Below are positions 60,374 to 64,000 of a stretch of DNA of 64,000 nucleotides, piece after piece. How positions within the stretch are numbered: position 1 is the stretch's first letter; the number at the start of each line of letters is the position of its first letter. The stretch spans positions 682,001 through 746,000 of the forward strand of contig JADJVX010000017.1 of NCBI GenBank assembly GCA_016710385.1, written 5' to 3'. The position numbers and the translations under genes are program-made. This stretch comes from Actinomycetales bacterium (GTDB lineage: Bacteria > Actinomycetota > Actinomycetes > Actinomycetales > Dermatophilaceae). Under the pieces are notes generated by a model. The model saw nothing but the letters and a program-made list of their open reading frames with translations, did no database searches and was not told where the DNA came from.

Positions 60374-61160
60374 TGCTGGTGCTGGAGGCCGTCACACCCA
60401 CACCGACCGACCGACGCCGATCGCGCCGGGAGACCTGGAATGCCGCACCGGGATCCACCGAACCACTCGATCGGGTTGAGGTGAGGTCCTCGCCGCGCAC
60501 CCGTTTGCGCGCATCGGACCCCGGACCGCCCAGCCCGCCAGCAGACCGCACCATGTCGGCCAGCAACACGAAGGCACAGCCGAGCAACAGACCGAAGGCT
60601 GCGCCGATGATGGCGTAGTTGCGGCGCACCGGTTGGATCGGGCCGTCGGTCACCCGCGGTCCCGACACGACCTGCAGCGCGACCTGCGACTGGGCCGGGT
60701 CGCTGCCCGCCTCGAGCTCATTGGTCAACTTGATCATCTGGGTCGCGATCTGGGAAGCCAGGCTGAGCGCCTGGTCCTGGTTCTCGTCGAGGATGTTGGC
60801 CGTGAAGAGCACGGTGTTGGCATCCGACTGACCCGAGATGCGCTTGGCGAGTGACGTCGGCTCGACGGTGAGCTTGGCATCCTGGACGATCATGCCGGCC
60901 AACCGGTCTGAACCGAGCAGTTGCACATAGCTGGCCACTCGTTCCTGGGCCAACTGGGCCGACTCGAACCGCGATGCCTTGGCCGAGGTGGGATTGGAGA
61001 CGAAGAAGGTCACCTGGCCCTGGTAGCGGGTCGGCACGAGCGCCGAGAACCCAATGCCTGCGACGACCCCGAGCACGAGCAGCGTGGCGATCATCTTCCA
61101 GCCCCGGAGCAGCGTGATGACCGAGGACGACTCCGCTGAGGAGGGGTGCATCGAACTCAT
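60366..61160 (-). CDS. Wzz/CapA-type polysaccharide chain-length or export regulator
   Basis: A 264-residue protein with two transmembrane helices (LLVLGVVAGIGFSALV near residue 30 and YAIIGAAFGLLLGCAFVLLADMV near 190) around an external domain beginning YQGQVTFFVSNPTS, the Wzz/YwqC topology. The cytoplasmic tail is basic with no Walker motif, so any tyrosine kinase partner would be separate. Overlaps ugd by 4 bases. Confidence 0.87.
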   Translation of the reverse strand: MSSMHPSSAESSSVITLLRGWKMIATLLVLGVVAGIGFSALVPTRYQGQVTFFVSNPTSAKASRFESAQLAQERVASYVQLLGSDRLAGMIVQDAKLTVEPTSLAKRISGQSDANTVLFTANILDENQDQALSLASQIATQMIKLTNELEAGSDPAQSQVALQVVSGPRVTDGPIQPVRRNYAIIGAAFGLLLGCAFVLLADMVRSAGGLGGPGSDARKRVRGEDLTSTRSSGSVDPGAAFQVSRRDRRRSVGVGVTASSTSNE

Positions 61161-62590
61161 GACTGGGTGTCCTTCCGAGGCTCCGCTGTCTCAGCCGTGG
61201 CCCGGCCCAGCGCGTGATAGGTCCATCCGGCGGCAGTCCACGCCGATCCGGGCAAAGCGTTGCGTCCATCGATGACCACCGGCCTGCGGACCACGGCAGC
61301 GAGCGCAACCGGGTCCGCGCTGCGGAACTCGGGCCATTCGGTGAGGACGGCGACGACATCGGCGTCCACACACGCATCCCACAGGTCGACGGCGTATTGC
61401 AGCTGCGGCGCCACCTGCTTGGCGTTGGCCATGGCCTTGGGGTCGAAGACGCGCACCTGCGCGCCCCGCTCCTGCAGCGCCGTCGCGATGGTCAGCGCTG
61501 GGCTGTCGCGCACGTCGTCGCTGTGCGGCTTGAAGGCCGCACCGAGGATGGCCACGCGCACTCCGGTGTGGTCGCCGCCACTGAGCTGAGCGACCAGGTC
61601 GACGACCCGGTCACGACGGCGCTGGTTGATGCCGTCCACCTCACGCAAGAAGGCCAGCGACTGGCCCAGGCCGAGTTCCTCGGCGCGCGCCCGGAAGGCG
61701 CGGATGTCCTTGGGCAGGCAACCCCCGCCGAAGCCGACTCCGGCCCCGAGGAACTTGCGTCCGATCCGCTCGTCGTGGCCGATAGCTTCGGCGAGCTTCA
61801 CGACGTCGCCGCCGGCTGCCTCACAGATCTCCGCCATGGCGTTGATGAACGAGATCTTCGTCGCGAGGAACGAGTTCGCCGCGGTCTTGACCATCTCGGC
61901 CGTGACGTAGTCGGTGACCACCCGGGGGGTCCCGTCGGCCAGGCTCGCGGCATACACCCGATCCAAGAGTGCGATGTCGGCCTCTGCCGTGGCGCCCTGT
62001 ACCCCGTAGACGAAGCGGTCAGGGTGCAGCGTGTCCTGGATCGCCACGCCCTCGCGCAGGAACTCGGGGTTCCACAGCAAGCGCACCGTGACACCCTGCC
62101 GCGCGAGCTCCGCCATCGCTGCGTGGACGGCCGACGCGGTGCCGATCGGCACCGTCGACTTGCCGACGACCAGCGATTCCGACGTGAGGTACGGCGCCAC
62201 CGAACGAGCCGAGGCGTAGACGTAACTGGTGTCGGCGGCATACCCGCCCTGCTGCTGCGGGGTGCCCACGCAGAGGAAGAACACATCCGAGCCCGCGGTC
62301 AGCGCGTAGTCGGTCGTGAACGTGAGCCGCCCGGTAGGCGCCACCTCGGCGAGAAGTTCCTCCAGCCCCGGCTCGAAGAACGGCGGCCGGCCCGCGGCGA
62401 GCGCCGCGACCTTCCCAGCGTCCGAGTCGACGGCCACGACGTGGTGACCTTGGTAGGCCATACACGCGGCGTGGACTGCGCCGAGATATCCGGTGCCGAT
62501 CACCGCGATGCGCAGTGGCTCCCGCGGCTGTGCGCCGTCAGCCGATGCTGCGGCGTCGACAAATGTCCCCAATTGCTGATGAGTCAGCAT
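61157..62590 (-). CDS. ugd: UDP-glucose 6-dehydrogenase
   Basis: A 477-residue NAD-dependent enzyme making UDP-glucuronate. The Rossmann motif is IAVIGTGYLGAVHAA (near residue 30); the catalytic Cys is in GVGFGGGCLPKDIRAF. An N-terminal 25-residue extension precedes the core. It supplies an acidic sugar for the polymer built by the neighbouring glycosyltransferase. Confidence 0.93.
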   Translation of the reverse strand: MLTHQQLGTFVDAAASADGAQPREPLRIAVIGTGYLGAVHAACMAYQGHHVVAVDSDAGKVAALAAGRPPFFEPGLEELLAEVAPTGRLTFTTDYALTAGSDVFFLCVGTPQQQGGYAADTSYVYASARSVAPYLTSESLVVGKSTVPIGTASAVHAAMAELARQGVTVRLLWNPEFLREGVAIQDTLHPDRFVYGVQGATAEADIALLDRVYAASLADGTPRVVTDYVTAEMVKTAANSFLATKISFINAMAEICEAAGGDVVKLAEAIGHDERIGRKFLGAGVGFGGGCLPKDIRAFRARAEELGLGQSLAFLREVDGINQRRRDRVVDLVAQLSGGDHTGVRVAILGAAFKPHSDDVRDSPALTIATALQERGAQVRVFDPKAMANAKQVAPQLQYAVDLWDACVDADVVAVLTEWPEFRSADPVALAAVVRRPVVIDGRNALPGSAWTAAGWTYHALGRATAETAEPRKDTQS

Positions 62591-62715
62591 GAATTGCCCC
62601 CATGCCCCTGAAATGAAAAGTGCCCCTCGGAGTTCCCTTGGCTCCAGCGCCGAGAGTAGCAGACGACGAAGCCGACAAAGTTGCCCTTATCAGAACCTGG
62701 ACCGCGCCACGCCGC

Positions 62716-64000
62716 TCATCGGCGGCCCAGCCCCCGCCTGAGGAAGCCCACCAAGGCCACGTTTTCGGACCGCACCGACGGGAGGAACAGGGTGGCGATC
62801 GCCAGCCACGCCGCGGCGGCACCCAGCCCGAGCAGCAGTTGCGCCGCCGATCCCGGCACGAGTTGGGCGGCTCCGTATGCCGCGAGTCCGGCCGGTCCGC
62901 TGACCAGGACGAAGCTGCGCATCGCCTGGGCGTAGAGCGGGGTGGGATCGAGATCCGCTGCGCGACCCATCCGGGCCAACGAGACCACCCAGTACAGCGC
63001 GAACGCCACGCTGTGACCGATCGCGACTCCGATCGGACCCCACGGCAACCCTGACAGCAGCACGAGGATCATCAGCGGCCGGGTCCACAGATACAGGCGC
63101 AGTTGGTCCCCCGTTTTGCCGACGGCCAGGAAGCACCAGTACGGCAGCTGGATCAGCCCTCGAAACACCCCGCCGATCGCCAGAGCCGCGAAAATCGGTG
63201 CCACCAGGGCCCATTGGGGTCCGAAGAGGATGTCCGTGATCGGCCAGGCGAGCCCAGCGGCCACCGCGAAGATCAGCCCGAGACCGTGCGTGCCGACCAG
63301 CTGTGCGCGCTGCACATAGCGAGTGAAGGTCTCGTGATCCTCACGAGCGCGCGACAGCACCGGCAGGACGACTCGGGTCATCGGCGCGTTGATCTGCTCG
63401 ATGGGCACCATGAGCAGTTGGTAAGCCCGGGAGTAGTTGCCCAGCGGCCCGGCGCCCCACGTCGCCCCGAGGGCGACGTTGTCGATGTTGTTCGTCGCGA
63501 AGCCGATGAGTTGGGTGCCGAGCACCCCTCCGCCATACCGGAAGAACCGCCCCATCGGGGTATGCCGGTCCGGCCGGCTGGGGATCCAGCGGCACTGCAG
63601 GGCATTCATGACGAAGCCGACGACGACGAAGGTGATCTGCTGCCCGACGACGGCCCAATAGCCCCACCCGGTCAGCGCCATCCCGATCGCCACCGCCACC
63701 GCGGTGATCTGTGCGGTGACGTCAGTCAGGGCCAGACTCGAGAAGCGCATCCCTCGGCTCAGGTCGGCGCGCAGTTGGGTGTTCGCCCCGGACACGATGA
63801 CCAGCCCGGACAACACCAGCGCGATCCCGACGACGCGATCATCGCCGTAGACCCGGGCGAGCAGGGGGGCGAGCGCGACGATGAAGAAGGTGCACAGCAC
63901 CCCGATGCCGGTGTTGATCCACCAGAGATTGGAGCGTTCGGCATGGCTCAACGTCTTGGCCTGGATCGCCGCTGACGACAGCCCGAAATCACGGACGATC
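62716..64000 (-). CDS. Polysaccharide flippase (Wzx/MOP superfamily), 5' end outside the window
   Basis: A multi-helix MOP-family flippase exporting lipid-linked repeat units. The frame continues past the right edge: 63952-64000 encode VRDFGLSSAAIQAKTL, the conserved segment just before SHAERSNLWWINT, so the start lies beyond the window. NNIDNVALGATWGAGPLGNYSRAYQ and QINAPMTRVVLPVLSR are typical of the oligosaccharide flippase family. Confidence 0.88.
   Translation of the reverse strand, partial: IVRDFGLSSAAIQAKTLSHAERSNLWWINTGIGVLCTFFIVALAPLLARVYGDDRVVGIALVLSGLVIVSGANTQLRADLSRGMRFSSLALTDVTAQITAVAVAIGMALTGWGYWAVVGQQITFVVVGFVMNALQCRWIPSRPDRHTPMGRFFRYGGGVLGTQLIGFATNNIDNVALGATWGAGPLGNYSRAYQLLMVPIEQINAPMTRVVLPVLSRAREDHETFTRYVQRAQLVGTHGLGLIFAVAAGLAWPITDILFGPQWALVAPIFAALAIGGVFRGLIQLPYWCFLAVGKTGDQLRLYLWTRPLMILVLLSGLPWGPIGVAIGHSVAFALYWVVSLARMGRAADLDPTPLYAQAMRSFVLVSGPAGLAAYGAAQLVPGSAAQLLLGLGAAAAWLAIATLFLPSVRSENVALVGFLRRGLGRR

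Overview
The window is a contiguous stretch of very GC-rich, gene-dense actinobacterial chromosome. Mycothiol chemistry (Mca), frequent GTG starts, many GTGA/ATGA stop-start overlaps, several apparently leaderless genes and gene orders shared with Mycobacterium (the tsaD-rimI-tsaB-tsaE-alr-nnr-acpS-glmS block, the eno-ftsB-DUF501-ppx block with mfd/mazG, and the Mca/short Z-prenyl synthase/greA block) all point to Actinomycetota. DUF222-HNH genes and overall flavour suggest an Intrasporangiaceae/Dermatophilaceae-like member of Micrococcales. That family-level guess is inference. No rRNA, CRISPR array, prophage or insertion sequence was seen; there is one tRNA.

Layout. 0-10.3 kb: a GH3 lipoprotein, then a housekeeping run on the minus strand (t6A tRNA modification, alanine racemase, NAD(P)H-hydrate repair, AcpS, GlmS). 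10.4-23.7 kb: coaA, a DUF222 remnant, a secreted transglycosylase-like protein, a SulP-STAS transporter, a Z-prenyl diphosphate synthase, TrhA, Mca with a small membrane partner, DUF4307, an orphan GlmL-type ATPase, threonine ammonia-lyase, a frameshifted DUF222-HNH gene and greA. 23.9-27.2 kb: four genes joined by 4-base GTGA overlaps: a non-canonical Lgt-like transferase, a radical SAM protein resembling archaeal tetraether lipid synthase (Tes), and two small membrane proteins. This is the best candidate here for an undescribed system. 27.2-33.3 kb: msrA, then TetR, MFS exporter and a rifampicin-phosphotransferase-like dikinase. 33.4-41.7 kb: a PPi-type phosphofructokinase, then a DeoR/GH42 beta-galactosidase operon divergent from a carbohydrate ABC importer, and a lipoprotein. 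41.9-56.5 kb: thiolase, Bax1-I protein, an unusual tRNA, def, an ACT protein, UDG family 5, ppx, DUF501, ftsB/divIC, eno, mazG, a SurA-like lipoprotein, mfd and a GDPD-like lipoprotein. 56.6-64 kb: an exopolysaccharide locus (beta-helix protein, GT2, Wzz-like protein, UDP-glucose dehydrogenase, flippase cut by the window edge).

Overlaid on all of this is a hyper-abundant 9-mer, GTATGCCGT (or ACGGCATAC on the + strand). I count 44 exact copies by hand, in both orientations and about equally, inside genes in any frame as well as between them. Several copies form perfect inverted pairs. It forces rare codons (ATA, TAT, GTA) into an otherwise GC3-rich genome and supplies the start codon of two genes. 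Its role is unknown to me.
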